From: Muricea muricata
Taxonomy: Eukaryota > Cnidaria > Anthozoa > Malacalcyonacea > Plexauridae
DNA: 64,000 nt
NCBI GenBank assembly: GCA_963855995.1
Contig: OY979723.1
Coordinates: forward strand, 13,034,713 to 13,098,712
Direction of reading: 5' to 3'
Positions 12,501 to 24,322 of this stretch are shown in pieces. The notes below the pieces were generated by a model. That model was not told where the DNA came from. It was given only the letters and a program-made list of their open reading frames with translations, and did not search any database. The position numbers and the translations under genes are program-made. The stretch's first letter is position 1; every line of letters begins with the position of its first letter.

Positions 12501-15500
12501 TACGCATTTCTAGCGCATCTCACATGCACTTTGAAAGAAATTGCGTGATTTTGTATGTCAATCGTTTAGCCTAATCATTCCCGCAATTATACATGATATA
12601 TTGTGTTTTTTTTTCTGACCGCTTTCTTTATTATCCCAAATCGCAATAGGGATTGGACAGTATAGGGGCAAGCAATAAAGTTTGAGTAAGTGTCTGCACA
12701 TGACCCGTTATATGTATGTATATACATCATTATCTCAGCCAGTCAATTGAATTTTCTGGCGCCGGCCAGTACGAGTGCTGTATAAAAATAGGGCGCCACA
12801 TTTTACGGCAGGGTGGCGCTACTGTCCATATTCGTCATCCTGCGTCCAAGCCATAATTACTACTTAGAAGAATCATTCACGGCAAAGCCAATTATTATAT
12901 CAACACCTTTTTTTAAATTTTTTTTAAATGGCGGATAAGAACATAAACAACAGAACATAAGTCCTGCGGAGTTTCGATTATACGAGATATATTCAACGTC
13001 ATACAGTCATAACCTTTTCAAACCATCGGCGTCACAAGTCCACCTAGTACTTTCGTCTGGAGATTATGTCGTCTGCATTAACTAAACTGCTAAAATATTG
13101 TTTACATTGTGAGTGGACAACGTACATGCACAAACTACATGAAGTATCCACATGAACTAGAATATACATATTAATAGTTTTGTTTAGTTATGGCAGGCTC
13201 TCAAGTGGTAAATAAACCAATTAAGGCATTCTACGTAATGACAAGTCAATTCATAGCCATGGAAATGGATGAAACTGATCGACTGAGTGTTTAGAAAAGC
13301 ATTTTATCAATTATCAGTACAAGGCTATTCTACTCTTTAGAACTAGATACTGTCGCATTTTGGCATCACGGTCGAAAAATAAGAAAAAAATAATTTCCCT
13401 CGCACCTCCGATGAAATCATTAGGAGTCAGTGGACAAACAGACGTTACTGGAAAACTCTGAAATCTGTTAAAATGAATTACGTCAGAAAAAGATTAAAAT
13501 TACAGGATAATTTGGGTAGGGATAATCCTCTGTGCTCTCTCAGTTTTCTGGTGACTTGTGAAGGCTTACATAAGGAGTAAAATGCATTCTTGGCAATTGA
13601 TACACATTATGATTTGGTCAGCGTTTCTTATGGACTCAACTGTAAGAAAAAGTGCAGCTCTTTACCCGTTGCTTGAAAAAAGTGTTATTTAATACTCGAT
13701 TGTCAGAGCGTGCGAGAACAGAAATAGCGACGACAATTATAAATAGCCTAGCTGGCAACACGAATCATTCACAGCCCTTGTAGGCTGCAGTATTTGCGAG
13801 AGCTGGAGAAGCTTCGGACCAAGGTCAAGGTCCTATACGAGCACTCTCTTCTGACCTGCTGTTTCGTATATAGATCCTGAACAGCAATGTATACGTATTA
13901 GCTACGTATTTCCGTTTTTCTCAACTGGTGTAAAATGATCTAGCTTTGTGAATGGCCATTCATCAAAAAGTAATTGTTTTTTGTGATTCGTTCCTCAGAA
14001 AACCAATTTCTATTGTTTATTGCCTTTTATTGTTATAAACAACCCCCGACAAAGCCTGGTAGTACAGAATGGTGGCGACCCCTCGACTGTGAATATAGTA
14101 ATTGACAAGTGATGGAAACTATGGAAACAATATACAGCAATTAAAATTATATTTGGTAGGTTTACCGCTTCCTGTTTATTCCTGTATTAATTAGACGTGC
14201 AATTAGCCTTAAAAAAACCATCATTCAGCCAAAGTCAATCTAGATATGGTCTACAGACTTGGCCAATGTCTTTGTTCTATCTTTTTGCTCGTGTTTATGC
14301 AGACTTGTGCACGGTGAAGACAATGAATTTTTTGTGTTATGAAGCAATCGTCCAATAGCGTTGCCTCTTTGAAGCATTCAACCGTACTATTGAAATATTA
14401 ACAGGCAAAATTTCAAAAGATTTGTGCATGGTGAAGCCAACTCGACATGAAATTGTAGCTTATTATAAACGCTTTGAAGTTCGCTTGGTTTCCAAACCAT
14501 ATCGGTATTGACTATGATTCAGAAAAGCACGCAAGTGTAAAACAAACACTTTATTGCGTTAACATGATTTTCATATCACATATCCATCACTAGGACTTAG
14601 TCAACTTGAGCAAAGATTAGTTTGAGATGAACGTACAATTTATTAGCTACATTACACGGTGCGAAGTCAGCCAGACAAATTGCTTAATTTATATAGGCTG
14701 TTTACGACGCCTAGCATTTCAACAGGACAAAAAAAAGCCTGCTGCATGTTTACAACTTTGCGTACGATGGCTTTCCAGCCTGACAAACAAGTATATTATG
14801 ACGCGCTTGATTATCATTATTTGCGCAACCGTCCACATGAATCATTATTCAAAACTTATAATTAAATCACATTTCATAATTCAACCGTTTTATGACTTTA
14901 ATTGCTCTTTAAAAGGAAATTATTTGCAAGCTAAGAAGTCTCTATGATACATTGCGTGTAATCTTATATATTAAGATTAAATGCGCTACAATTTAATACT
15001 GTATATGGACTGAAAAGCAGCAGGTCTACTTTGTCTTTCTGGTGTAATGCAATGAAATTACAAATTAAGATATCATGTCAATCAAGACCAACATCATGTC
15101 ATCACAAGTAACACCATGAACAAGGCACGCAGCATATTGACCCCATTTTCAGGCAAAAAATGTCGAAAAACCATAGTCTGTCTGTGATGTTTTAATGTCA
15201 CCCAAGTCATAGTGGAGAAAGCTAATGGACATAATCCTTACGTAAGCAAATTTACACCGCCAAATTAAATCATATCAATTTTTTATATTCTGTTTAATTA
15301 GCAGCCATAAATCGATCGCATGGCACCAATGTATAATCACAAAGAATTAAGAAATACAAAAATAGATAGACTGCGGTACGCTGATACGATTAGTGATATT
15401 TATGTGTGCCATCTTGCGAGAATAACATTATGCGAACTACAATGTTCTTGTACTGTAGATGTTTGTTTCATTTGTGCAGCTTGCTACTGGGCATATAGTG

Positions 15501-18500
15501 TCTTTTGTTACGATGCATAAAAATCTGCGGCGCAAAAATCTAATCCCACTTTCTATTCATAAGTTCCAGTCTTTCAAGGGAAGGATTTAAAAGCTCGAGT
15601 ACACATGGTTTGCTACATAGAGATCCTGTCTTTATGCCGTAGGGACTTGTCGATATAACAAAACAGGTTCGTCTAAGAACTGTAAGTCCTATTAAGTAAG
15701 CAATCTTTTCATTGACAATCTTTTCATCCTCGATACGTTATATATATTTCTGTGTGTCCTTTATTAAGAGCTTTGTTCATAAATTGGTGATGTCCTGTTG
15801 CTGCTACTACTAAGTAAACAGTTTACCGTCTGATGCCACGCAGTTAGGCGACCTTACCAAGGAAAAAGTTCTCGCCTGCTGTCTGCTAGAAAAAAATCAG
15901 TAAAAAATTGAATGGCAAGGTTAACTGGTAAAATTTCCCGACAGCGTGCGCTCTAACACTTCCCTTGCAGCTCAAGAATTAACGTTTAATTTACCAAATA
16001 ATTTGCGTGCAAATTATTACAATGTGCGCAATCGCCAGCTGAATGGATTAATTTGCCAACTAATATGCGCGCAAATTAACGAATGCTGTTCAATCAATTA
16101 TCTACAGTAATGAATCCTTTGTGAATAATATGCGTGAACATTCGAGACGAAGGTTGTTTATTATAGCCGCCGTCTGGGACAGTATTTAAAGTCAATGCAA
16201 TGTTCGACAGACAGAAGAATAAGCAAATATCAACACACTTGCTTTTGCCCAATTACCCGTCGCATATCAACACAATTTTGCTTACGATACACATATGACG
16301 TGTTTTGACTTTGATGATAACACAGCTTCATCATGGTTGAATAAAACCGAGGCGAGTTAAGACGTTTTGACGTTTATTTCTGCACAGAAGAAGTGAAGTA
16401 TTTCTAGCGAACGGGTTTTGAGCTCACTTTCTTGTGAAGGGCTTGACTGTTTGGCTTTCAAAATTCAAAAGAAAGCGACCGCTGACGACTGCGTGGGATT
16501 TTTCACTAAATGGAAAGCGGCCTTAAGATAGCACTTGGCAAGCTAAACAAATGGCTATTCGCGCGCAATATCAAAATGAACTAAAACATTAAGAGGTTAT
16601 TCTTTACGAATTTGGTATTAAAGAACGGAACATTTGTGATTGCACTATGAAAGAACGACCCAAAACACGAGTCGCGTGTTTCTCCTTTAACGTGTAGATG
16701 AGTTGTGATTGTTCCGTGTAAGCGCATTCATCCTCCACAAATGAAGTTCATATTACATAGACGTGTGTGTCTATAGCATAAATGGATTTTTTTTTAATTC
16801 CTTAGTCTTGAAGACCACCGACTTTCTATTTTTAAGTGTTTTTCTCATATTTCATCTCAGTCCCACCTCCAAAACCACTTGTAAAATTCGTAAACATTGA
16901 TATACTTATCCAATTAAGATCTTATCATATCAATCATTTGTGCACGGAACGCACAGAAATGATAGCATGGCTCCGCCACGCTGCAAATTAGTACTAATTC
17001 CCTTACCGCAAAGCATGTATGTGCTGTTTGGAGGGACAGTGGGAAGGGAGAACTAGTTATAAGAACAATTAGTGCATCTTTTATATTTTCTTGCTCGAAT
17101 GCTACGATATTCCCACTACTAATTAATCCATAGACGTTTTGCGGTTTTCAATTGGTCATTGATTGATCCTATTTAAAATAAGTAAATTGTGAAACATATC
17201 CTTATTTGTAAGCATCATAGCAACTAGATACTCCTGTTGATTACTTCTAATTACTTTCGTTGCCGTAACACTTTCGCTCGTTTCCTCCACGATTGAGGGA
17301 AAGGATAGACAAGGAAGAAAAACAGATCCAAAAATAAACAGAGGAACGTAATAATTTTGCAGCTGTCTTTCTTACAAAAAAATACAGGAAATCTAAGCTT
17401 TAAAGGCTCGAATTATTGCATCTCATTTGTGATATGTGATTGATAATTCTATTTCAAAAATCAACAATCAAAAGCCCAAATTCTGCTTGTGTCATACTCA
17501 TTTTAAATGCACCACCGACTGCGAACGTTAATTCGTTTTTTTGTGGGGTTAGATTGTTTAGAAGAACAATTTTACATGAGTTAATATAGATTATAGTATG
17601 TGCGGTTTCAGTGATTTAGCTAGCTTCCCGTCTAATGACCTTTACAAAAAGCACAATTGAAAAACGTAGGAGCCTAAAAGCGCGCGGGCTCGCGGCATAT
17701 ACTACCTCCGTCTTTCTTTTTGTGCGGTGTTTAGTTAATCTGTCATATAGTAGTAAAGCGTCGATAATGAAATGAATTTAGGATGAATGAATTCAGAATC
17801 ATCCTGTAGGCAGAGAGGAACATTTGCCCTCGCTACGCATGTGTGGGATCTTACACATCTAACTGAATTTAGTCGTGGGAAAACAGTTTGCAAACATGGC
17901 CCGATAAAAATAAATAAAACCGATCACGGATGTTAGGAATTTCAATAGTATAATGTCGTTTTTTACAAGTTTGAGACTAAATGCGTTTATGCATGTAACA
18001 CAAATGCAAACAATTGGATTAGATGGTTAAATCTCCAGCTCCAGAGAACAATACTGAAGCTATTCTCGGCATATAAAGTTTTTCGTCATGAAAATGCAAA
18101 CAATCCAGTCAATTTTAATATTCAGAGTGCCCTTAAAGGTTTAGTTTGTACATAAATGATTGATTGGTGTCATAAAAATGATATCATAGTTACGTCAAGT
18201 GCAAGAAGGCAAACATGCACACAGCCATATAACTGGATTAGCTGAGGATTTCCGAGGGCACGGCTTCTCTCGGGGCTCGACCGGGCTAGCCTAAAGTCTA
18301 GTTTTTATTTAGTCGTGAATATATAAAAGTGACTGACGTGTTAGAGTGTGTACGCCTATCTACACTTAATACGACTAATTTGAATCCAACCCACAAAAGA
18401 AAAAGTAGACCCAGACTGTATCACATTGTCGAGAATGATTTTGCTAACACAATCACGACCAAATGGCTAGGCTAGGACTGAACTTTCCATAAAAGGTGAA

Positions 18501-21500
18501 CACACAATCGACTTCATGCAAGAAACAGAAAATTAATTTTGTTGCGAGAAAAAATCCAACAACATTCTTTGATATCGTTGGAATTTCTACATGCAAAAAT
18601 ACCACGCATATTTTTGTACACAAGCCTGCCTAGAACCGTGCCGAGATTCATAACTTTTTTCAATTGAGACGATATAGTGGTCGGACCTAGTGAGGGGGTT
18701 GGGATAAAACGCAGAACGGGAATGGGGATAAAATTAACGCAGAACACTATAAACTTTTGCGTCATTCTTTTTGATATAGCTAAACATGCACAAACAACAG
18801 ACAATTAACTCACATTTACTTGGCAGATCAATTTTTATAATGCTGTGTTGATTTTGTAGCGACATGTTCGGTAAATTAAGGTAGTTGCGTTTACGCAGAG
18901 CAATTTGTTGGGATGATTTTGCTCGACCAGAACCTCGCGATTCACAAAATTGGGAGAAAGCAAAGTACAGATTTTTCTCACGATTCTACAACTTTTCTTC
19001 TGACATGTTAATCTACAAAGAGATTTGTTCTACAAAGCGAAATGTATTTCTGCAAAGCGATTTGTTATACAGTGCTAAGCGATATATGTTCTACAAAGCG
19101 ATATGTCCTATACAACGACATGTTCTGTAAAACGATAAGTTTTGTGACACCATACTCTTAACTTCATAAAGCGATATATTTTATGAAAGAAGCAATATAG
19201 TTTATCGCATGGTTTATTAAGGGCTACTTTAATTTCAGCACTGTCTTTTAAAGTGTTTATGCAACGAAATTTCACCCCGACGTTTTTTGACCTCCATGTA
19301 GAGATGACGTAAAATGGGTTGGTACCTTCTTTAACAGAAGTTCATTGTCTGGCTTCTATCGTGAGAAATTTAGCTTTGAATAATATGCAAATATCAATAC
19401 TTAATGACATCACAGTGCATAATGTATTTTAAAACAACATAGATTTTTCGAACAATTTAATTTTGTCGAACAAAATTCCAAAATTATAACTTACAAATTC
19501 CAATTTGCTGTATTTTAGTGCAACTTTTGGAAATTTATCATGGATATTTTAAGAGAAATTCCTACAGCACTAAAAACTCATTATGCACTGTGATGTCATA
19601 AGTATGATATTTGCATATTATTCGAAGCAAAATTTCTCACGAAAGAAGCGAAATGATGAACTTCTGTAAAAGAAGTTACCAACCTATTTTACGTTAACTT
19701 TACACTGAAGCCATAAAACTTTGGGGTGAAATTTCGTTGCATAAACACTTTAATATATTAAACAAAATATCTCGATCAGATAGTTGATTGCTACAACATG
19801 TCGCGGTTTGTAGCTGTTTACAGAACATATCACTTTGTAGAACAATTACCTTTGTAGAAGATATCGCTTTTAAATAGAAGAATAGAACAATTTTAATTAA
19901 TAACAAATTAATACGCAAAATCAACATTATAACATTATAAACATTGATTTTCCAAGTACATGTGATGTAATTTTTGTGCATGTTTAGTTATACCAAAAAG
20001 AATTACGCAGAAGTTTATATTATTCTGCATTAATTTTATCCCCCATTCCACGTTCTATCCCCATTCCGTTCCGTTCCGCGTTTTATCCCCATTCCGTTCC
20101 ACCATTCCGTTCCGAGTTTTATCCCCATTCCGTTCCGCCTTTCCCTTCCGCGTTTTATCCCCATTCCGTTCCGCCATTCCGTCATTCCGGTTCCGCATTT
20201 TATTCCAACCCCTAGTGAGGGAAGAGTGATCGCACGCCACTTGAAAACCGATTTCCTGAAGTACTTGAAATGAACACACTAGATACCGTAAAAAGAGTGA
20301 TTGGGAAATGTGCATTGAAAGATAGAATGAGAATCGTCTAAGTGGGATTCTTGGCAATTCCCTTCAGGGCTTAATTTCCACCACTACAGATATTTACCAC
20401 ACCTCGTCTTGATGTTTTTGACTTTTTGACCATGACTTTTCAAGTTAAAATTTGTAAAATTTAACCGCTTCAACTATTTCTTACCTCGGTTACAAATACA
20501 AGGTCACGGCAAGACACTCCCACTTATATCTTTCTAAAATACACTTGGCTTATAACCCCTTCGCCCCTTACATGGGACAGTCCTAATTATTGTCACACAC
20601 TTTTTTTCATAAAAAAACTCGTCTTTAATATACAATATTATCACCACGTTATATATTGAAACACGAGAACACTGACGTTTTTTATATACAAACAAGTTGA
20701 TAAATAAAAGATGCTAGTCTGACTATTTACAACAACTAGCTTAGCAACAACCTGTCGAGGATTTTGCCTCCTCTAACGACAGTAACGTAGTCCTCGCCAA
20801 GTCACAATTAAAATCTAACCCCAAATCAACAAATTCACTAATAATATATGATAATTAACCAATAACGACAAGAATTAACAAAATAGTAATATACAAAATC
20901 TCACACTCTCACTTCGAATAGGGCTCGGGCTAGATCTCTCACTCACAACTGTCTCTCCGATACTCTCTCTCAGTCATCTGACATTAATCCTATACCTGAC
21001 GCATGCATAATGCACCATTCATCTAAAACTGCATAATAGATCTTTGACTTTGATAATTAACTGTGGGTTACCCAATTAACTTATCTGTCAGTTCCCGTCA
21101 GACCCATCTTTTTAGTTTACAGACAAATTTAAGATTCCTAAACCATCAAGCAAAACCTGCAATATAATAAATAATAAACGAAAAAGCGTTTATTGCGTAC
21201 TATTTAATATACGTACAGGAGTGCTGTATCGGATTTAAAGCGTTGTTTCTCTGATAATTAAGCAAGAATTGCAAGCATATTGAATGGCTTAAAAAACGAC
21301 CCATCTTGTCAGTTTGTTTGCAAAAGAATTTTCAATATAGATGTACGTTGTATAAGGCGAAAAAAACGAGACAAAAATTTTGTGAAAATTCACGTGTGTT
21401 TTATCACATATGAAGATTCCTTTACGGCTATGATTTCCTCTGTGCTTTGCTCATGAATTATTAATACCTTTTTTAAAGTTAGACCCCATTTACACTGTAC

Positions 21501-22998
21501 CGGATCCGCATGGTCACGATATCAAATTGAATAGTTCCACGACAAGTGTGGCTCTTACACTTACGATAGTATTGCAGAATTTAACAACAAGTAGTCATAG
21601 AAAAAAGTGATGAGAGTAAATATGATCGCAAGCTACCTGAACTCGATGTCGTGACCAAGCGAATCCGATACCGTGTAAACGGGGTCTAACAGAGTATTTT
21701 GACTATAAACAATTCAACATCGCGATTCTTCGAGATTTTTCCACGAGTTTTGATCTCATTATTTGTTGAAGGTATCTATCCCACATAAATACCTCGGGCT
21801 TGGAACATCAAAGAAAACGGACTCAAAAATAAATAAACGGCGTATAAAAACACAAAATGGCATGCGGTAACGAAAAATAACAAGGTGGTAATGGCGTTCT
21901 TTACACACTTGAGTATAACACTTGAGTATAGTATTATGTATAAAAAAGTAGTATATACGTAATCTCTGAGCACATGACATGCTTACATTAAATTGCTTGT
22001 AACTCAAAACGTTGTATGTTAACACTCGAATCGTTAAAGTGTGTGTTGTTGAACTTTGCAACTCAAGACTAATTATTACAAGTGCATTTTCGTCCATTTG
22101 CAATTTTGGCCAACTCTAAGAGTTAATTTGCAGAATAATAAGCTGCAATCATCGCTTCAGAAACACAGAACAACCCAGGTTTTCATAATATCAAGCTTAT
22201 GACAAATAGCTTCTAACACGACCAGATTAGTTTTACTCCAGTTCATAATACCGTAAGCTGTGCTGACTGTGAACAAAAGATCTAAAGCCCGCAGTACAAC
22301 AGAAATGATGTTTTTAAAGTATGCGCACACAAGGTCGTTTTGAAGCATTTTCACAACAGTCACTATGAAAACGATATGACCAATACAATTTCTCATCACA
22401 TGAAGTTTTTGGTTTTTGTCCTAAGACGAATTGTGCTGGTTTTCATTAATTTGTGTCAACAAGTCAGGAGCTTTTAGAAATGATTCGGAATGATAACGCT
22501 CGGAGCTTTAATTATGCTCCTTTAATTAAAGAATGATGCTCCACAAATGCTCCTTTGAGAATTAAAAGAACGGAAAAAATCAGCGGCAAGGAGATAAGGC
22601 CAATTCATTGCTGGATTAATAATTATCCGTTTAATGAGCATAAATCAACAGTCCCTGCACAACGCATACCTGCCCGAGGGATAACACTTACGTATTGAGT
22701 GATGAGTCGGATAAGTGCATATGAAATTCAACAACAGAATATTCTTCTTTCACAGCGATGCCATTCAAGCTCACACTGTGATTTTGGCGAATGTTGTTCA
22801 AGACGTCGATGCAAACGAATGAAATCACCAGGATACCGCTGCAATATCGTTCGCATGATCGACGGCTCACAATGTCCATGCGTGCCTGGCTTCAGCTGTA
22901 GAATCAGATCAAGATCGAGAGGGCCAATGAGAAGGACATGTCAACCAATGAACCAATGGCCACGTGAAATTACCGAAATTACTAAAATTAACCATTGA
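9560..22998 (+). CDS. Secreted 10-Cys colipase/prokineticin/dickkopf-fold protein (2 exons)
   Basis: Model: exon 1 9560-9631, exon 2 22756-22998, both phase 0; predicted 104 residues. Exon 1 encodes a clean signal peptide (MKTTSTLLIFWLLCLLVVHG) and ends at CAG|GTGAGG. Exon 2 follows a good acceptor (TTCTTCTTTCACAG). Its ten cysteines follow C-x5-C-x4-CC-x4-C-x9-C-x10-C-x-C-x5-C-x13-C, the pattern of the colipase fold shared by prokineticin/astakine and the second Cys domain of dickkopf. CPCVPGFSC matches the CPC-x5-C hallmark of prokineticins. The product should be a small extracellular ligand or modulator; its receptor is unknown. The tail is short and basic, then polar. The intron is about 13.1 kb and could hide another exon. 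Joining the two exons rests on phase, orientation and comparison with the gene at 29110-32956, so the join is less certain than each exon. Confidence 0.68.
11459..13081. mobile_element. 1.6-kb TTAA-flanked element with ~40-bp inverted ends
   Basis: The left end TTAA-TGCAGACGACATAATCTCC, continuing to ACTAGGTGGA near 11502, is repeated inverted at 13038-13081, ending GGAGATTATGTCGTCTGCA-TTAA. Arms are about 42 bp with very few mismatches. TTAA borders suggest a piggyBac-type mobiliser. The longest frame inside is about 60 residues on the minus strand near 12059-12244 and I do not recognise it, so the element is probably non-autonomous or an internally deleted relic. It lies in the long intron of the colipase-fold gene. 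Confidence 0.72.
13082..18684. other. Intronic stretch, no feature recognised
   Basis: This is the middle of the long intron of the colipase-fold gene. I see AT-rich unique-looking sequence, short frames without family resemblance, and no convincing Cys-rich or other coding exon. A small exon could be missed by eye. Confidence 0.4.
19010..19140. repeat. Degenerate tandem CTACAAAGCGATATGTT repeat
   Basis: Variants of TTCTACAAAGCGATATGT recur six to seven times with a period around 20 bases. Complementary versions occur at 19795-19870 in the opposite arm of the enclosing foldback, so the repeat predates or belongs to that element. Confidence 0.65.
19248..19753. mobile_element. TTAA-flanked foldback MITE (copy 2)
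   Basis: It has the same ends as the element at 5082-5553: TTAA-AGTGTTTATGCAACGAAA on the left and TTTCGTTGCATAAACACT-TTAA on the right. It shares interior blocks such as AATATGCAAATATCA and GTGCATAATG. It is about 34 bp longer than copy 1. It is inserted in the middle of the foldback at 18685-20220. Confidence 0.82.
20040..20205. repeat. Tandem CCCCATTCCGTTCCG(CGTTTTAT) repeat
   Basis: Units of roughly 22-25 bp built from TTTTATCCCCATTCCGTTCCG repeat about six times. Read on the minus strand they give a repetitive RNGDKTRNG-type peptide, which I take as an artefact of the repeat. A single related unit occurs inverted near 18710-18735. Confidence 0.85.
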
Positions 22999-24177
22999 TC
23001 CGAGTTGGGTAAGGAAACCATTGCTGATAACACGTTTTCTTAACCTATACGACACATGAACTTGAACTAGTAGATAAAACTACGGAAAATCTATTCTTTT
23101 CGATTTCTTTTTAAAAAATTCAACACAACTGTGTTCCAGATAGACGCAACCGGTCATACTGTAAAGCGAGATATACATAAAGACATAGATATAGGATCTA
23201 TAGATTTTGTAAACGTGTTGTGAGCAGAAAAACAACCCGAATGCTACTCCATGACAGGAACGGAATGATGAAGGCCAAGATAGTTTTGCTTCGAGAAACA
23301 AAAGACGAATGTCAAACCAAAGCTAAGATGTAAAGGAACTCTAACTCTGGACTATACTAATGCCTAATGATGTAAATACACAATACACGACTAGTTTTGA
23401 TTTAGTGGCAGTACGATGATGTTAAATAGATCAGGTATGAAGAGAATTCGTTTTAGGAAAGTCGGGAGACTTGTAGAACATACTTTTTTATGTAACTTTG
23501 TTCACACAAAAACTATGGATATAACGCTTTGTTTAAAAAGATGTTTCAATAATGGACAACAGTGTGTATTTATTAATACTGTGTAAATTAGAAGGGTTTT
23601 CACAACTCACTGCATTAAGCTGTCCTCGCTGGGGAAGAGAATTGCAGACGGAGACAACGAACATTTGCCAAAAGATGCAGCTGTTGGTCTCCCCCCCCCC
23701 CCGCTCCAGAGACGGTCTTTTTGTGGTGATTAATGTTCCTTCGATTGCGATTTGAAGAAGCCTTGAGATAAGTTAGTATGAGAGAGCTGACATAATGATG
23801 ACGTATCTCTGTGCTAGTAGCACAAATTTAGGTTTTTTGCCATATTCGATGTTAAAAAATAAAGTTTATTTCCTTAAGAGTAAATGTCGTAATGCATTAG
23901 TTGTATTATTAACTAACTCTCATATACACAAATTAACTTGGATGAACTTTAAAACTTTGTATGGCACTACTCTCCTACTTCTCTTCATCCTCACTTCACC
24001 TGACTTCATTTTACTCCACTCCTCCACCAGATCTGAATGTTGTCACCCAGTAAGGGTTGGGGTTTGGATCAGGGCTGATCTTATGAAATGACAATTCTAG
24101 CAAGCATTGGAATTATCAAATGTTGTAACCTGTAAATTATTCACTCCATTCCACTTTACTCCAGTTCATCCCGGGTG

Positions 24178-24322
24178 CATATAAAGTTCAACAATGAAGT
24201 ATTGTCCTTTTACAACGACGCCATTCAAATTCACACTTTGATTTTGGCCAATGTTGTTCAAGACATCGATGCAACGAAATTATCTCACCCGGATACGGCT
24301 GCAATATCTTTCGCATGATTAC
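24178..24322 (+). pseudogene. Decayed copy of the colipase-fold exon
   Basis: From about 24178 the sequence matches the intron end and first half of the exon at 22756 (for example CCATTCAAATTCACACTTTG against CCATTCAAGCTCACACTGTG, and the shared word AATGTTGTTCAAGAC). The splice acceptor AG has become AA (TTTTACAA at 24208-24215). The first cysteine codon now reads Arg and the second reads Phe; the CC pair and the next two cysteines remain. Similarity stops after CGCATGAT, before the CPC half, so it is a partial duplication that cannot give the ten-Cys fold. Confidence 0.8.

Larger units (their letters stand above)
18685..20220. mobile_element. Long foldback element, interrupted by a TTAA MITE
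   Basis: The left arm (CCTAGTGAGGGGGTTGGGAT near 18687, then GATAAAATTAACGCAGAAC) reappears inverted in the right arm (19960-20215), including CCAACCCCTAGTGAGG. Inner arms carry the repeated word CTACAAAGCGATATGT on the left (19010-19140) and its complement on the right (19795-19870). The TTAA MITE at 19248-19753 sits between them. The right arm is expanded by a CCCCATTCCGTTCCG tandem repeat. No transposase frame was recognised. Confidence 0.7.

Noticed and set aside
20055-20357. 100-codon minus-strand frame with RNGDKTRNG repeats
   Set aside because: It is a translation of the CCCCATTCCGTTCCG tandem repeat, with no start context or partner exons.
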